Below, piece after piece: positions 30,327 to 41,811 of a stretch of DNA of 64,000 nt (its first letter is position 1; every line of letters begins with the position of its first letter). This DNA is from Symsagittifera roscoffensis (lineage: Eukaryota > Xenacoelomorpha > Acoela > Convolutidae). The stretch covers positions 71,269,345 to 71,333,344 of the forward strand of contig NC_087062.1 of NCBI RefSeq assembly GCF_963678635.1. The letters are read 5' to 3'. The notes beneath the pieces were generated by a model. That model did no database searches and was not told the DNA's origin. It saw only the letters and a program-made list of their open reading frames with translations. Position numbers and translations under genes: made by a program.

Positions 30327-30549
30327 CAGGGGCGGATCATAAGATCGAAAAAATGGTGACACAGGGACGCAGGGCTTAGATACAGGGGCGGATCTAGGGT
30401 TTTGAAAATTTTGTCGACCCCCTCTTTTTTCCGTTACCAAAAATGGATATCTCAAAAAGTACAAAGGGGGATCCTTTGGGTCGGCAGCGGGTCGAATCCC
30501 AAGAGGTCGAACGCCTCCTCCCCTTGCCCTTCCCCTAAATCCGCCCCTG
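30327..30549. mobile_element. hAT-like MITE with a nested terminal fragment
   Basis: The unit 30383-30549 has CAGGGGCGGATCTAGGG at its left and, reverse-complemented, CAGGGGCGGATTTAGGG at its right, 167 bp in all. Another left terminus CAGGGGCGGATCATAAG starts at 30327, so one copy appears to have inserted into or beside another. No 8-bp duplication is visible; the flanks share only TA. Confidence 0.65.
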
Positions 30550-30615
<66 letters not shown>

Positions 30616-30620
30616 TTTAT

Positions 30621-30672
<52 letters not shown>
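30550..30672. repeat. TA dinucleotide microsatellite
   Basis: About 120 bp of alternating T and A with small interruptions (AAATATTTATACACACA in the middle) directly abuts the right end of the MITE. Confidence 0.95.
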
Positions 30673-30674
<2 letters not shown>

Positions 30675-31451
30675 CGACCTGGGCATTTAAAAACGTAAGA
30701 TGGTTTGTGCTCTAAATTAATATCTTACAAAACAAGCAAAACAACTAAAAAAACATTGAAAAAACCTCAAAAACATTAAAAGCAATCTTTTGGTTCTTAT
30801 AAAAGCATTTTTGCTTTTGCGTTGAATTAAATCATTGTTATTTATAGTAACTTCGCAACTACTCTTTTAAAAAAATTTTCTTCAGACCCTTTCTTTCCAA
30901 ATTGATACTACTTAAATTTTTTTACGTTTACTAACTCTCGAAAATTTCAATCGCGTCAGAGATTTTTGTTAATTTTTCATAGTTCTTCTTTCAACTTATG
31001 AAACTAAAACTAGTTTTTGTTTTCAATTTGATCAACTTGAATTGTTCGATGCATACCAAGAATGGATTTTCAAATATCAATAACTATGCCATCTAATCAT
31101 CTCCTCCAAGTTTAAAAATAATCAAGTTTCAAGCTTTTATTCTGATATTTTCAAGATATTTAAGTTATTAAGCAAGTTTGGAGAACTTTTTTTTTGGAAA
31201 ACTACTAATTGAGATTCAAGACTTCTGGAAAATGACTATATGACTATTTTCTGATGCCTTTACATAATTTGGATTGATGTGGAAAAACCACAGTTGGTTG
31301 CCATAGAAAAATTTTGAACAATCAAGATTTAAAATTTGCAACTTTTACAACACAACCGACCTAAATAAATTTGAAAATTTGAAAAATCCCTGAAAGCGAC
31401 TTAAAATAAGTTGACAAAACAACTTTAACAACAAAAAAAAAACAAAAAAAA
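30673..31451. other. Unassigned AT-rich sequence
   Basis: No supported feature. It ends in an A-rich run before the LTR fragment. Confidence 0.4.
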
Positions 31452-31776
31452 TGTTTGAGTTTAAGTCCGGGGTGGCTCACTCATAGAGTATTTCCAGATA
31501 AGGTACACCGTCTGTTCGCCACGCTATCATATTTTCGGCCTGATAGATTTGAGCAACTTTTTAGTCTAATACCGATCTTAATCTTACTCATATTTCTCCT
31601 AGTCTCAATAGATCTAGTGTATACTGGTATTTGCGAGTTAGATATCAGGAAATAAGTTGATTGGAAATAACTGTCTTCCAAGTTATATTTATTTTGTTCT
31701 GTTGCTGAAACTATGAATAGTTTCAGCGTTACAAATAATTGTAAGAGTTAGTTAAGGACCATGATTGGTTAGTTAG
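31452..31776 (-). repeat. LTR fragment of the element A family, interrupted by element C
   Basis: On the minus strand this matches about 10843-11164, including the stretches GGTATTAGACTAA, GGCCGAAAAT and GATAGCGTG. The outer end (TGTTTGAG on plus) corresponds to the CA end of the candidate element A LTR. The first roughly 100 bp of that LTR are missing at exactly the point where element C starts (31777), as expected for a nested insertion. Confidence 0.75.
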
Positions 31777-31985
31777 TGTTGTGATTCTGTATTTTTAGTA
31801 TGTTATAACCTTGACCTCTTTTATCTAATTACCATCCAGTCAATGTTAACTCTACGAAGTCCAGTGGACTTCGGATGAGTAGTTGCTCTTTTTAGACTAC
31901 AGTCAGTTTTAATTCAACCAATACTTTTATTCTCTTTTAACCTTAATTAGATACATTACCAGTGATACATCTTAACTCTTTATTA
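31777..31985 (+). repeat. 5' LTR of element C
   Basis: It starts TGTTGTGATTCTG (element B: TGTTGCGAATCTT) and ends TTATTA immediately before the primer-binding site. No second copy is visible, so the boundaries rest on alignment to element B and on the interrupted LTR on its left. Confidence 0.7.
31855..31873 (+). promoter_or_regulatory. Perfect hairpin in the element C LTR
   Basis: The arms CGAAGTCCA and TGGACTTCG (9 bp) flank one G, about 78 bp into the LTR. Element B has its hairpin at about 88 bp with unrelated sequence. Confidence 0.65.
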
Positions 31986-33727
31986 TGGCGCAGTCAAAAA
32001 CTGATTCGAACCTGCGGGGAATACCCGCCTTTTGGCCGAACCACACGGTAGAACCTCCCACTCAATGGAACAACTGGATAGACCAATTCCATTTGGCTAT
32101 TATCGTGAAGGAAAACTTAGACATAGACAACCTCAAAGAACCAATGGAAGGGGAGACGACGTTACCGATCCTAGAAGGCGCCCAGGAGTCAGAAACTGAC
32201 CAACAGAGGAAAGCCAGGGAGGCCAGGAACAAAGAAATAATGCGAGTCTACGAACACGCTGAAGAGAAAAGACTAGCAGAAAAAAAACGGAAGTTCGGAG
32301 GAATGAGGACATATGAGGCCGACAAAAAGGTAAGGTCAATCCTATACTTGGCCTTAGGAGCGGAAGGCAAAAGAGTTTTCGCCCAGAAACATCCAAGGGT
32401 AAAAGTCCTAGGAATCTCATTCAAGGAATTTTATGAACTGCTAGAATTGGCTTTTATCAAACCAACCAACATAACATTTGAACGATATAAATTATTGAGC
32501 AGGAAACAAAAGGATAGAGAATCCTATGAACAATTTTGGGGCGCGTTATTAGATTTAGCAAGATCATGTGAAATTGGAATTAATGCAGAACAGGAGTGGA
32601 TCAGAGACGTACTTATTTTTAACATGAAAAACTGCGACTTACAACGTAGACTACTTTCGGAAACTCTCAATCCATTGGATGCACTAAAACAAGCAATCAT
32701 TGACGAAAAAGGCTACTATAACCACCTCAAATTAACCAATGTGACTAGATCTTTCAACACGACAGGAAATAGTGGGAGAGTGTATAAAAACTTCAACAAC
32801 GTAAAAAAGGAACCAAGCTTGAACATAGAAAGATCAAATACTTGTATGAAATGCGGGAATGCGTTTACCAAGGGTCATCTGAATGTGTGTCCGGCGAAAG
32901 AAATTGTGTGTAATATTTGTAAATATAAAGGACATTTCGGAAGACTTTGTAAATCGAAAGGAAGAAAACCCGCTGTAAATATTGTAGATGAATCTGTAAA
33001 TAGTCAGAATTGTTCATATTCCCCAAAAGACCTTCAGGCAAGAAGCGAAGAGAATTTTTGTGGAGTGATTAACGCTTGGACCGAAGAGGGGATAAGCGAT
33101 AACGATGACTATTCCGTTCTCAACATCAGAACAATCTACGATACCAATGGTTTGGAAACCAAGAAACTAGTCAACATCGGTTTGAGAGACGATGCAATAG
33201 TCAACTTGAACATTCCAGTGGATTCGGCAAGCCCAGTGAGCTTCCTGAAACAAAATTTACTTCACGAATTGAAGTTGAGAAACCCACAATTGAAGATACA
33301 GCCAGTAGAGAAGAAAACTAGGGAACTATATTGCGGATTCACCAACGACACAATCAACATCATCGGGAAAGTGGTAGTGAGATTACAATCCGATGGATGG
33401 ATCGCGGACGAAACCCCATTTTTTATCACTTCTGGACATGAGAGGAACATCCTGGGAAACGACAATCTCCCGAGAATTGGAATCGAGATAGCCCAACGAC
33501 AGCCTCTACTACCCGTCAACAACATATCACGCCCAGAGTTGTGTAAGTTAAATAACTATTCAGACACGATCCCTAATCTGTATCATAAGTACAAAGGGTT
33601 ATTTAACAGAGTGGGAAAAATACCATTGGACAGAAAAGTTACTCATTTCCACTCCCCATTCAAACCTATCCAAACCAAAGGTAGAAGAGTTCCCTTACAT
33701 CTACTCAATAACGTAAAACGGAACTAA
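31985..33727 (+). CDS. Gag-protease polyprotein of element C (580 aa, frame then shifts into RT)
   Basis: Residues 1 to about 290 are a capsid-like region. The zinc-binding part (about residues 294-330) has a non-standard CMKCGNAFTKGHLNVC knuckle followed by a canonical CNICKYKGHFGRLC (CX2CX4HX4C). The protease follows with VDSASPVSFL (about residue 415), in which Ala replaces the usual Gly after Asp-Ser, and ends with HERNILGNDNLPRIGIE. The last 35 residues (VTHFHSPFKPIQTKGRRVP) are the start of RT. The frame stops at 33725-33727 because of a one-base loss in an A run near 33715; the RT continues in another frame. Confidence 0.88.
   Translation: MAQSKTDSNLRGIPAFWPNHTVEPPTQWNNWIDQFHLAIIVKENLDIDNLKEPMEGETTLPILEGAQESETDQQRKAREARNKEIMRVYEHAEEKRLAEKKRKFGGMRTYEADKKVRSILYLALGAEGKRVFAQKHPRVKVLGISFKEFYELLELAFIKPTNITFERYKLLSRKQKDRESYEQFWGALLDLARSCEIGINAEQEWIRDVLIFNMKNCDLQRRLLSETLNPLDALKQAIIDEKGYYNHLKLTNVTRSFNTTGNSGRVYKNFNNVKKEPSLNIERSNTCMKCGNAFTKGHLNVCPAKEIVCNICKYKGHFGRLCKSKGRKPAVNIVDESVNSQNCSYSPKDLQARSEENFCGVINAWTEEGISDNDDYSVLNIRTIYDTNGLETKKLVNIGLRDDAIVNLNIPVDSASPVSFLKQNLLHELKLRNPQLKIQPVEKKTRELYCGFTNDTINIIGKVVVRLQSDGWIADETPFFITSGHERNILGNDNLPRIGIEIAQRQPLLPVNNISRPELCKLNNYSDTIPNLYHKYKGLFNRVGKIPLDRKVTHFHSPFKPIQTKGRRVPLHLLNNVKRN
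31986..31995 (+). promoter_or_regulatory. Primer-binding site of element C, tRNA-Ser-like
   Basis: TGGCGCAGTC lies directly after the LTR and is identical to that of element B. It overlaps the gag start codon in the same way. Confidence 0.7.
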
Positions 33728-34610
33728 ATAGAATGGAAAAAGAGGGGCATATCGTGAAATTAAACAAATGCGATGAAGATTGTTTTATAAGTCCAATAGT
33801 GATTACAAGAAAAAAAGACGGTAGCATCAAGTTGGCATTAGATTCGAAACTATTAAATAATCAGATATTCAAGAACAAGTATCAAATGCCAAACATACAT
33901 GAACTTATCGATAATAATGCACTCCACCTGTCAAGCAAAGAGTCAGGGGAAGTTTGGTTTAGTAGTCTAGATCTAAAGAACGCGTACAGCCAACTACAAT
34001 TAGGCACAGACACCAGCAAACAGTGTAATTTTAGTATCGTGGGGGCGAAACCACTGGAACCTATAGGTTTTTAACTGGATTTTACGGATTGAGCGATATG
34101 CCAAACGAATTCCAGAGGGTGATGGATTCCTTATTGAAAGACATTCCTTTTACCAATTGTTATATCGACGACATTTTAATAGCTTCGAAAGGTTCATTAA
34201 ATGAACACAAAGCGATACTAATAAACATTTTAAACATTTTGGACAAGAAGAATATGGCGGTAAAATGGGAGAAATGTGCATTCTTCCAAAAAGAAATAGA
34301 GTGGCTAGGTTTCAAGATATCAAACTCGGGCGTGAAACCATTGGTGGGAAAATCAGATTCGATTAAAAACCTACCAAACCCCAAAAATATATCTGAACTT
34401 AGGTCTTTCTTTGGGTCGATCAATCAGTATATGAAATTCGTCCCGAATTTGTCTTCCCTAAGTTCTCCCCTACGACCACTTCTCGTAAAGAAATCAGTCT
34501 GCCAATGGAATGATGAACATACTAAAGCGTTTGAAGAATTAAAACAACAGATAGTGAACATAACAGAGAATAATCATTTTGACATAAAAAGGATGTCAAG
34601 ACTAAAGACA
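33728..34610 (+). pseudogene. Element C reverse transcriptase, two frames
   Basis: The first part (33733-34074) has ISPIVITRKKDGSIKLALD and SSLDLKNAYSQL, including the motif A Asp. A one-base change near 34045 shifts the frame. The second part (from 34089) has DMPNEFQRVMD, CYIDDILIASKG with the catalytic Asp pair, and the connection-domain block RSFFGSINQYMKFVPNL. The two pieces correspond closely to the single intact RT frame of element B. Confidence 0.88.
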
Positions 34611-35438
34611 GACGCTTCTCATAACGGCTTGGGAGCTACCCTAGAACAATGGAATGGGGAAAATTGGGTAACAATAGCATTCGCCTCCCGATTTTTAAAC
34701 AACCACGAAAGTAATTATTCGACAAACGAACTTGAATTGTTGGGAGTAGTCTGGGCGACAGAACATTTTAAAAATTATTTGTATGGTGCTGAATTTGAAA
34801 TTGTAACGGACCATAAAGCATTGTTATTAGCATTAAATGCAAATCAGAGTAACAAAACTCTGCATAGCAGATTAACCCGTTGGGAAAACCGACTTTTACC
34901 ATTTAATTTCCAGATCAAACACATACCGGGAAAAGAAATGGGATTTACAGATTTATTGTCGAGACTACCTTCAGGAAAAGCACTCCCAACCTCACACTAT
35001 GATAGCGAATTTGTAGTGGCTACAGTACAAAAGATTGTAGAAAACCTCTCTGTAAATAGCGATTGTAAAAAGAATAATTGTAAAAAGAACGAAGTGTATA
35101 ATCCATTGGATGTAAATACGATCAGTAACTTGGATTGTAATAATCCAATGGGCGGAAAGAAAGAATTATCGCTAAGCATCCAACGGTCGTTCTTCTCGAA
35201 TATTCTGAATTACGTAAACGACACTATCAGAATTTGCAATTCCAATCACTCGCGTTCAGAGTCTCGCACAAGCGGTTGTGTTCCATTAAATTTATCAAAA
35301 TTCGACTTCAATTACTTTCACTTATCAGACAAAATTTTTTTATTCTTTCTTGCCCAGTCATTACTATTAATCAATCAGTCATTAAATTCAGATAAAAAAA
35401 ACAATTACAAGAATTTATTACATCGGTTAACTCGCTAA
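34605..35438 (+). pseudogene. Element C RNase H and linker
   Basis: In frame with the second RT part are TDASHNGLGATLEQ, STNELELLGVVWATEHFKN, IVTDHKALLLALN, RLTRWENRLLPFNF and GKEMGFTDLLSRLP, an apparently complete Ty3/Gypsy RNase H with catalytic residues present. The linker ends at TAA 35436-35438, probably after a shift in the A run near 35392, because the adjacent frame continues into integrase. Confidence 0.85.
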
Positions 35439-35473
35439 AAATTTCCCTCAGGGCAGAAAAGAAAGGAATCTTA

Positions 35474-36804
35474 TTGAATTTTAATAACGATATAATGTCA
35501 GACTTACACAAGAAATTACTGGCCAAGTACAAGGGAGATCTCAGATTGCCTGACAACCCGTTATCACTCTCAGATCATTGCTCAAATAAGCTTATCAAAC
35601 TCATGACGGACGAAGATAAAATCCTCAAGAAGGCGGTACAGGAAGGCAAACCATTGGACAAATTCGGAGCCTACTTAAAGAACTTCCAGAGGGACATTCA
35701 CGTGAAAGAAGGACTGTTATTTAGCGATAACAAACTGATAGTGCCGGCTGCATTAAGATCACCATTCCTGTCACTTCTTCACGAGACTCACCCAGGACAG
35801 TTCGGGATGAAAGCCTTGTAGAAAACATTTGGTGGCCACGCCTATACAGAGAGATCTACCATCACGGAAAGAATTGCACTCAGTGTATCATGGCCGGTAA
35901 GAACCTAAAAGTGTTACTAGGGACGAACAAGACTTGAAATTACCGATTCTGACCGAACCAAATGAAGAAGTAGATTTAGACTTTGCGGGCCCATTGGACA
36001 AGAGTTGGGGTAACTCAAAATACCTTTTGTTATGCATTGATCGCTTTTCAAAGTTTCCGTCTGCAAAAGTAAGGAACAATACCTCGGCTTCTTCAATTTT
36101 AACCTTCATGACAGATTACTGCATCTTCACGGATTTCCAAAGTCCATAGGTGCTGACCACGGGTCATGTTTTACTTCGTTTGATTTTAGAAACTTCTGTG
36201 AGAAGAACAACATTAATTTAATCCTTTGTACGGTCGGTGATCATAGATCCAACGGAGTAGTAGAAAGACTCATTTACACTGTCAAAGCTTAGCTACTGGC
36301 AATGTCGTTCAACGATCCAAAACCATCTTTAAATACGGCAATTGATAAAAATTATTTGGAATATACGTTCGACGACAACAATCATCCATTGGATGCTCTC
36401 CTTTCTCAAAACATTTTAATAGATCTCCCAATACGTTCTGGAAATCTTTGGTCTCTCACGCAATTAGCTTAGATAAGGGGAAATCAATTCTAACAAAGGA
36501 CAGAGCACAAGACTGGGGGGCTGACGACGCGTTTGAAGATGGCTATCTGGAAGACAGAGCAATAGAGGAAAGAGGGTACGAGAGCGACCCTGCTGACAAA
36601 GTAGATAGAAATCTCCAGCGAGCCCCACGGTCAAACCCTTTCAGCCATGGAGGTAACTGGTTTAGGAAAACAGTTAACAGGAGGGAAGGCGAACCGTATT
36701 TTAAACCACTTGGGAGTAAACCTCTGTCAGACACGAAACATACGGTCACATTAGACAACGGACATGTGATCAGAAAATCTGACTTAGTTTTTATCAAAAT
36801 CTAA
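35474..36804 (+). pseudogene. Element C integrase, multiply broken
   Basis: Blocks in order are LHETHPGQFGMKAL then a shift near 35817, NIWWPRL and CTQCIMAGKN (zinc finger), LDFAGPLDKSWGNS (first catalytic Asp), a shift near 36117, ADHGSCFTS and NGVVERLIYTVK (Glu), and TAG at 36290-36292. A last open piece (36448-36804) is the integrase C-terminal region. The copy cannot encode a functional integrase. Confidence 0.85.
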
Positions 36805-37036
36805 CCGGCAGCTCCTAAGACATTCTCGGCAAGACCGAATTCGCTAATTATAATAATGATTTAGCAGGCAAGCGAAAAAAGAAACTCCCCTTCCAAGAGA
36901 CGAGACTCAAATATAGGAGGCCCTTCGACGAGTTACACACCAACGGGTGGAAATACATGCAAAAAGAGGAGAACCATCATCACGAGCTCAAAAGGTTCGC
37001 AATTCGACTTCAATAACCTAGATTCTTCGTTAGAGG
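36805..37036 (+). other. 3' flank of element C up to the gap
   Basis: This corresponds loosely to the C-terminal pol tail of element B (FARPNSLIIIM, KRKKKLPFQ-like pieces in one frame). There are no clear ORFs. Confidence 0.4.
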
Positions 37037-37236
37037 NNNNNNNNNNNNNNNNNNNNNNNNNNNNNNNNNNNNNNNNNNNNNNNNNNNNNNNNNNNNNNNN
37101 NNNNNNNNNNNNNNNNNNNNNNNNNNNNNNNNNNNNNNNNNNNNNNNNNNNNNNNNNNNNNNNNNNNNNNNNNNNNNNNNNNNNNNNNNNNNNNNNNNNN
37201 NNNNNNNNNNNNNNNNNNNNNNNNNNNNNNNNNNNN
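37037..37236. other. Assembly gap of 200 N
   Basis: Exactly 200 unknown bases. The right edge lies inside a 30-bp minisatellite, so the gap probably hides repeat units as well as the end of element C. Confidence 0.99.
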
Positions 37237-37411
37237 AATTCCAGTTTTCGTTAGTCCACACGGCCTGAAAACCAATTCTCTCAAATCACACGTTCCTAAG
37301 ATTGCTTTTTCTGGTCCATACGGCATGAACATACCATCTTTTGGTCCAACGGTCTGAACATGAAAAAATTTGGTCCACACGGTTTGAAAATATAACCACG
37401 ACCTCGGCCCG
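37237..37411. repeat. 30-bp minisatellite, about five units beside the gap
   Basis: Units begin GTCCACACGG or close variants and have a T-rich end (CTTTTTCTG, ATCTTTTG). The array is cut by the gap on its left. Confidence 0.85.
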
Positions 37412-39437
37412 GGATTTTCTATTGAAATTGTGAAAAATCTATTGTAATCAATTAATATTTCATTTTACTGCTTATTAAAAGAAAGTATTTTCAATTTTGG
37501 TGCATCTAATTAATTACAACTTTAATGAAAATAAGTAAAATTGTATTTGTAAAAAATCCGAATATTTTTCGCTTTTATTCTGAGAGCGGCTTAGGGCACA
37601 AAACAGCAGCTCGCCTGCACCACGGCTCCTCAAATTAAACCAAACAGCATTTGGGCGTGCAACTCATCAGAAGAAATGGTTCAAATGTATGCTATTGTCT
37701 GCTATGATTTGCTACATTTGCTTTTTTGATTTTTTGGAAATTAATTGAATCAATCTGACAAAACTGTAATATTTAAGATTCAAAAGCCTTTTTTCAGGAT
37801 TGATGCTTACAAAAATATGTGACGGCGAAGAAAGCGAAAAACCAGACTCTCTGAAAACCAGACCATCTGAAAAACAGACTCTCTTTCTGATATAGGATCC
37901 TTAGTACTAAGCAGGTTTTTCCAGTGCAGATAAAACTATATGAAAAATTATCTGAAACACGCAAATCAAAAAGCTTCAAAGCCATAATTTTGAAAAGTCT
38001 AACGCTATATGATAGAAAAAGTTGCTTGAAATTTTGTTTTTGGATTTTTTATGCCGAAGAAAAATTATAAGGTCAAATGGAAGCGATGTTTTTTCATACA
38101 ACTTCAGTTGTCACAGAAGTTGTAAATTTTAAAGAAAACTCATTAGATATACTAAATAGCTCAAAATTGAAATTTTTTTTTTCTGGAACAATAAGTTTTT
38201 TCCGTGAATGTTCCTAAACACTCAGGAATTGATAAATCTTTGAGCGCCTTTACGGCAATAGAAAACTCTGATATTTCGATTCGTTCTCAGCCACTAACCC
38301 ATCGCATCAACAGGCAACCAGTTTATTTTAGTCTCAAAGAAGTTAAGTTTGGAGGTGGTCTGGAGTTCATGCCTTTTTGAAAGCTTTTAAAAAGTTTCGC
38401 TCAGCAGAATAAAATAATTTTGACATATTTGATAGGTAATTTTACACTCAAAGCGAAAACTAACGCTGTTTTTAAATCAATAGTCTCTTTTATTGAATCA
38501 GTTATTGTCAATTATCACAATCAATTCAAAATACAAACTTTTTTGAGTATCATTTTATCGTATATAACTTTGCGCAATGTGACTATATTCATTTTCTTGT
38601 TAAACCATATAATCTCCTAGTAAAAAATGCAATGTGACGGTAAAGTTTTACTTTGGGTGGTATAAGTCAAAATATTCTTGTATTCAACTCGATATTTTTT
38701 CTAAATATTACTGAAAGAATTACCAGTATACTGATCACCTTGCAATCAGTTCTTTGCAGACCAAAAAAGTGTTATTGATTCGGCGTTTTGTTTTTTGAAT
38801 CATTTTCAGTGGCCAATGCTTTTCGTTTTGTTTGCCGTCTGTCTGTAATAAACAAACAATGGATACAATATTTTTAATAACTATCGCCTTAAAATGATTG
38901 CAGCAAAAATTATCTTCAATTCTTGATTTCAATGGTCAAAATCAAAAAACTAACCATTTGTTTATATCGTTTCTGCCTGCTATACTGATTCATCGTGTAT
39001 CACATTTCAACTTTGCTCTTTCTTGATTTCATCAATGGTATTATTTATTGATTACAATGATTCTGTGGTTTGTGTTTGTTGACTTAGAGTTCTATAAACT
39101 TGGTAAATTTGGTGTCAGAAGAATATTATTTGTCCGAATCTTGTCTACTGTTTTTCGGTGGCCAGTCAACGAGCAGAATGGTATAAGAGCAGAAACGCTC
39201 GACAACTCTTGATTTATACGGATTAATCGATAAAAACAATTATTAGAACCAACAAGCTCTTAGACCATTCTGCTTATTGTTCCATCTCCCTTATTCCCCC
39301 CCCCTGCAGAAGGGGACCAATTCGTCACAAGGTACAAATTATCGTTATTGTTTAATTGTTCAATGTTTCTTTCTAAGGGGGCCAATTCGTTACTAGGTAT
39401 TATAGCGGGAGGAAGTAATGTTCTCAACAAGATCCAT
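37237..39437. repeat. 2.2-2.3-kb tandem duplication, copy 1
   Basis: It starts in the minisatellite (AATTCCAGTTTTCGTTAG) and ends at AACAAGATCCATTTG. It aligns with 39544-41811 almost base for base, with scattered substitutions and small indels. No convincing gene lies inside; the longest frames are short and AT-driven. Confidence 0.9.
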
Positions 39438-39682
39438 TTGTCCGCACGGTTTCAATATGGACTTTTTCGTTCCACACTGTCTGAATCCGGATTCTTTTGG
39501 TCCACACGGGATGAATTCGTATTTCTTTGGTCTACGCGGTTTAATTCCAGTTTTCGTTAGTCCACACGGCCTGAAAACCAATTCTCTCAAATCACACGTT
39601 CTTAAGATTGCTTTTTCTGGTCCATACGGCCTGAACATACCATACCATCTTTTGGTCCAACGGTCTGAACATATAACTACGA
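39438..39682. repeat. 30-bp minisatellite, about eight units
   Basis: Eight units begin GTCC[A/G]CACGG or variants at close to 30-bp spacing. The array lies at the junction of the two large duplicates and extends into copy 2. Both strands stay open in one frame because the period is a multiple of three. Confidence 0.88.
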
Positions 39683-41811
39683 CCTCGGCCCGGGGTTTTC
39701 TATTGAAATTCTGAAAAATCTATTGTAATCAATTAATATTTCATTTTACTGCTTATTAAAAGAAAGTATTTTCAATTTTGGTGCATCTAATTAATTACAA
39801 CCTTAATAAAAAAAAGTAAAAGTGTATTTGTAAAAAATCCGAAAATTTTTCGCTTTTTTTCTGAGAGCGGCTTAGGGCACAAAACAGCAGCTCGCCTGCA
39901 CCACGGCTCCTCAAATTAAACCAAACAGCATTTGGGCGTGCAACTCATCAGAAGAAATGGTTCAAATGTAAGCTATTGTCTGCTATGATTTGCTACATTT
40001 GCTTTTTTGATTTTTTGGAAATTAATTGACTCAATCTGACAAAACTGTAACATTTAAGATTCAAAAGCTTTTTTTTCAGGATTGATGCTTACAAAAATAT
40101 GTGACGGCGAAGAAAGCGAAAAACCAGACTCTCTGAAAACCAGACCATCTGAAAACCAGACTCTCTTTCTGATATGGGATCGGTAGTACTAAGCAGGTTT
40201 TTCCAGTGCAGATGAAATTATATGAAAAAATTATCTGAAACACACAAACCAAATAGCTTCAAAGCCATAGTTTTGAAAAGTCTACGCTATATGATAGAAA
40301 AAATAGCATGAAAATATGTTTTTGGATTTTTTATGCCGAAGAAAAATTATAAGGTCAAAGGGAAGCGATATTTTTCATCCAACTTCAATTGTCACAGAAG
40401 TTTAAATAAAACTCATTAGATATACTAAATAGCTCAAAATTGAATTCATTTTATCTGGAACAATAAGTTTTTTCCGTGAATGTTCCTAAACACTCAGGAA
40501 TTGATAAATCTTTGAGCGCCTTTACGGCAATAGAAAATTCTGATATTTTGATTCATTTTCAGCCACTAACTCATCGCATCAGCAGGCAACCAGTCTATTT
40601 TGGTCTGAAACTAGTTAAGATTGGAGGTGGTCTGGAGTTCATACCTTTTTGAAAGCTTTTAAAAAGTTTCGCTCTGCAGAATAAAATAGTTTTGACATAT
40701 TTGATAGGTAATTTTACACTCAAAGCAAAAATTAACGCTGTTTTTAAATCAATAGTCTCTTTTATTGAATCAATTATTGTCAATTGTCACAATCAATACA
40801 AAATGCAAACTTTTTTGAGTATCATTTTATCGTTATATAACTTTGCGCAAGGTGACTATATTCATTTTCTTGTTAAACCATATAATCTCCAAACCACTAA
40901 AACAAAGAAAAAAATTATCAAATCTGACTGAATTAAATTAAATACGATTTCAAAATATAGTTAGAACACAGCTGGTTTAATTAGTAAAAAATGCAACGTG
41001 ACGGTAAAGTTTTACTTTGGGTGGTATAAGTCAAAATATTCTTTTCTTCAACTCGATATTTTTTCTAAATATTACTGAAAAACTTACCAGTATACTGATC
41101 AGCTTGCAATCAGTTCTTTGCAGACCAAAAAAGTGATATTGACACGGCGTTTTGTTTTTGGAATCAATTTCAGTGGCCAATGCTTTTCGTTTTGTTTGCC
41201 GTCTGTCTGTAATAAACAAACAATGGATACAATATTTTTAAATAACTATCGCCTTAAATGATTGCAGCAAAAATTATCTTCAATTCTTGCTTTCAATGGT
41301 CAAAACCAAAAACTAACCATTTGTTTATTTCGTTTCTGCCTGCTATACTGATTCATCGTGTATCACATTTCAACTTTGCTCTTTCTTGACTTCATCAATG
41401 GTATTATTTATTGATTACAACGATTCTGTGGTTTGTGTTTGTTGACTTAGAGTTCTATAAACTTGGTAAATTTGGTGTCAGAAGAATATTATTTGTCCGA
41501 ATCTTGTCTACTGTTTTTCGGTGGCCAGTCAACGAGCAGTTTGGTATAAGAGCAGAAAAGCTCGATAAATCTTGATTTATACGGATTAATCGATAAAAAC
41601 AATTATTAGAACCAACAAGCTCTTAGACCATTCTGCTTATTGTTCCACCTCCCTAATTGCCCCCCCCCCCCCCTGCAGAAGGGGACCAATTCGTCACAAG
41701 GTACAAATTATGGTTATTGTTTAATTGTTCAATGTTTCTTTCTAAGGGGGCCAATTCGTTACTAGGTATTATAGCGGGAGGAAGTAATGTACTCAACAAG
41801 ATCCATTTGCC
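39544..41811. repeat. 2.2-2.3-kb tandem duplication, copy 2
   Basis: It matches 37237-39437 from AATTCCAGTTTTCG to AACAAGATCCATTTG and diverges after about 41811. It has a longer C run near 41660. About 97 bp (40886-40982) is absent from copy 1, where TCTCC joins directly to TAGTAAAAAATGC. Confidence 0.9.

Larger units (their letters stand above)
31777..37036 (+). mobile_element. Element C: Ty3/Gypsy element related to B, truncated at an assembly gap
   Basis: A 209-bp 5' LTR is followed by gag-protease (intact frame) and pol with at least five indels and a stop. The element continues to about 36800 and then runs into the N gap, so no 3' LTR is visible. Protein blocks match element B throughout, but the nucleotide sequences and LTRs are clearly diverged, so these are separate subfamilies. 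It is inserted into a minus-strand LTR of the element A family. Confidence 0.88.

Noticed and set aside
30222-30698. ORFs on both strands through the TA array
   Set aside because: The frames are created by the alternating TA microsatellite (Tyr-Ile repeats) and by the MITE; they are not genes.
37010-37380. ORFs running through the N gap
   Set aside because: They are open only because N codons are not stops.
38420-38620. ORF repeated at 40692-40931 in the tandem duplicates
   Set aside because: Its presence in both copies follows from the duplication. The C-termini differ by frameshift and the composition is AT-driven.
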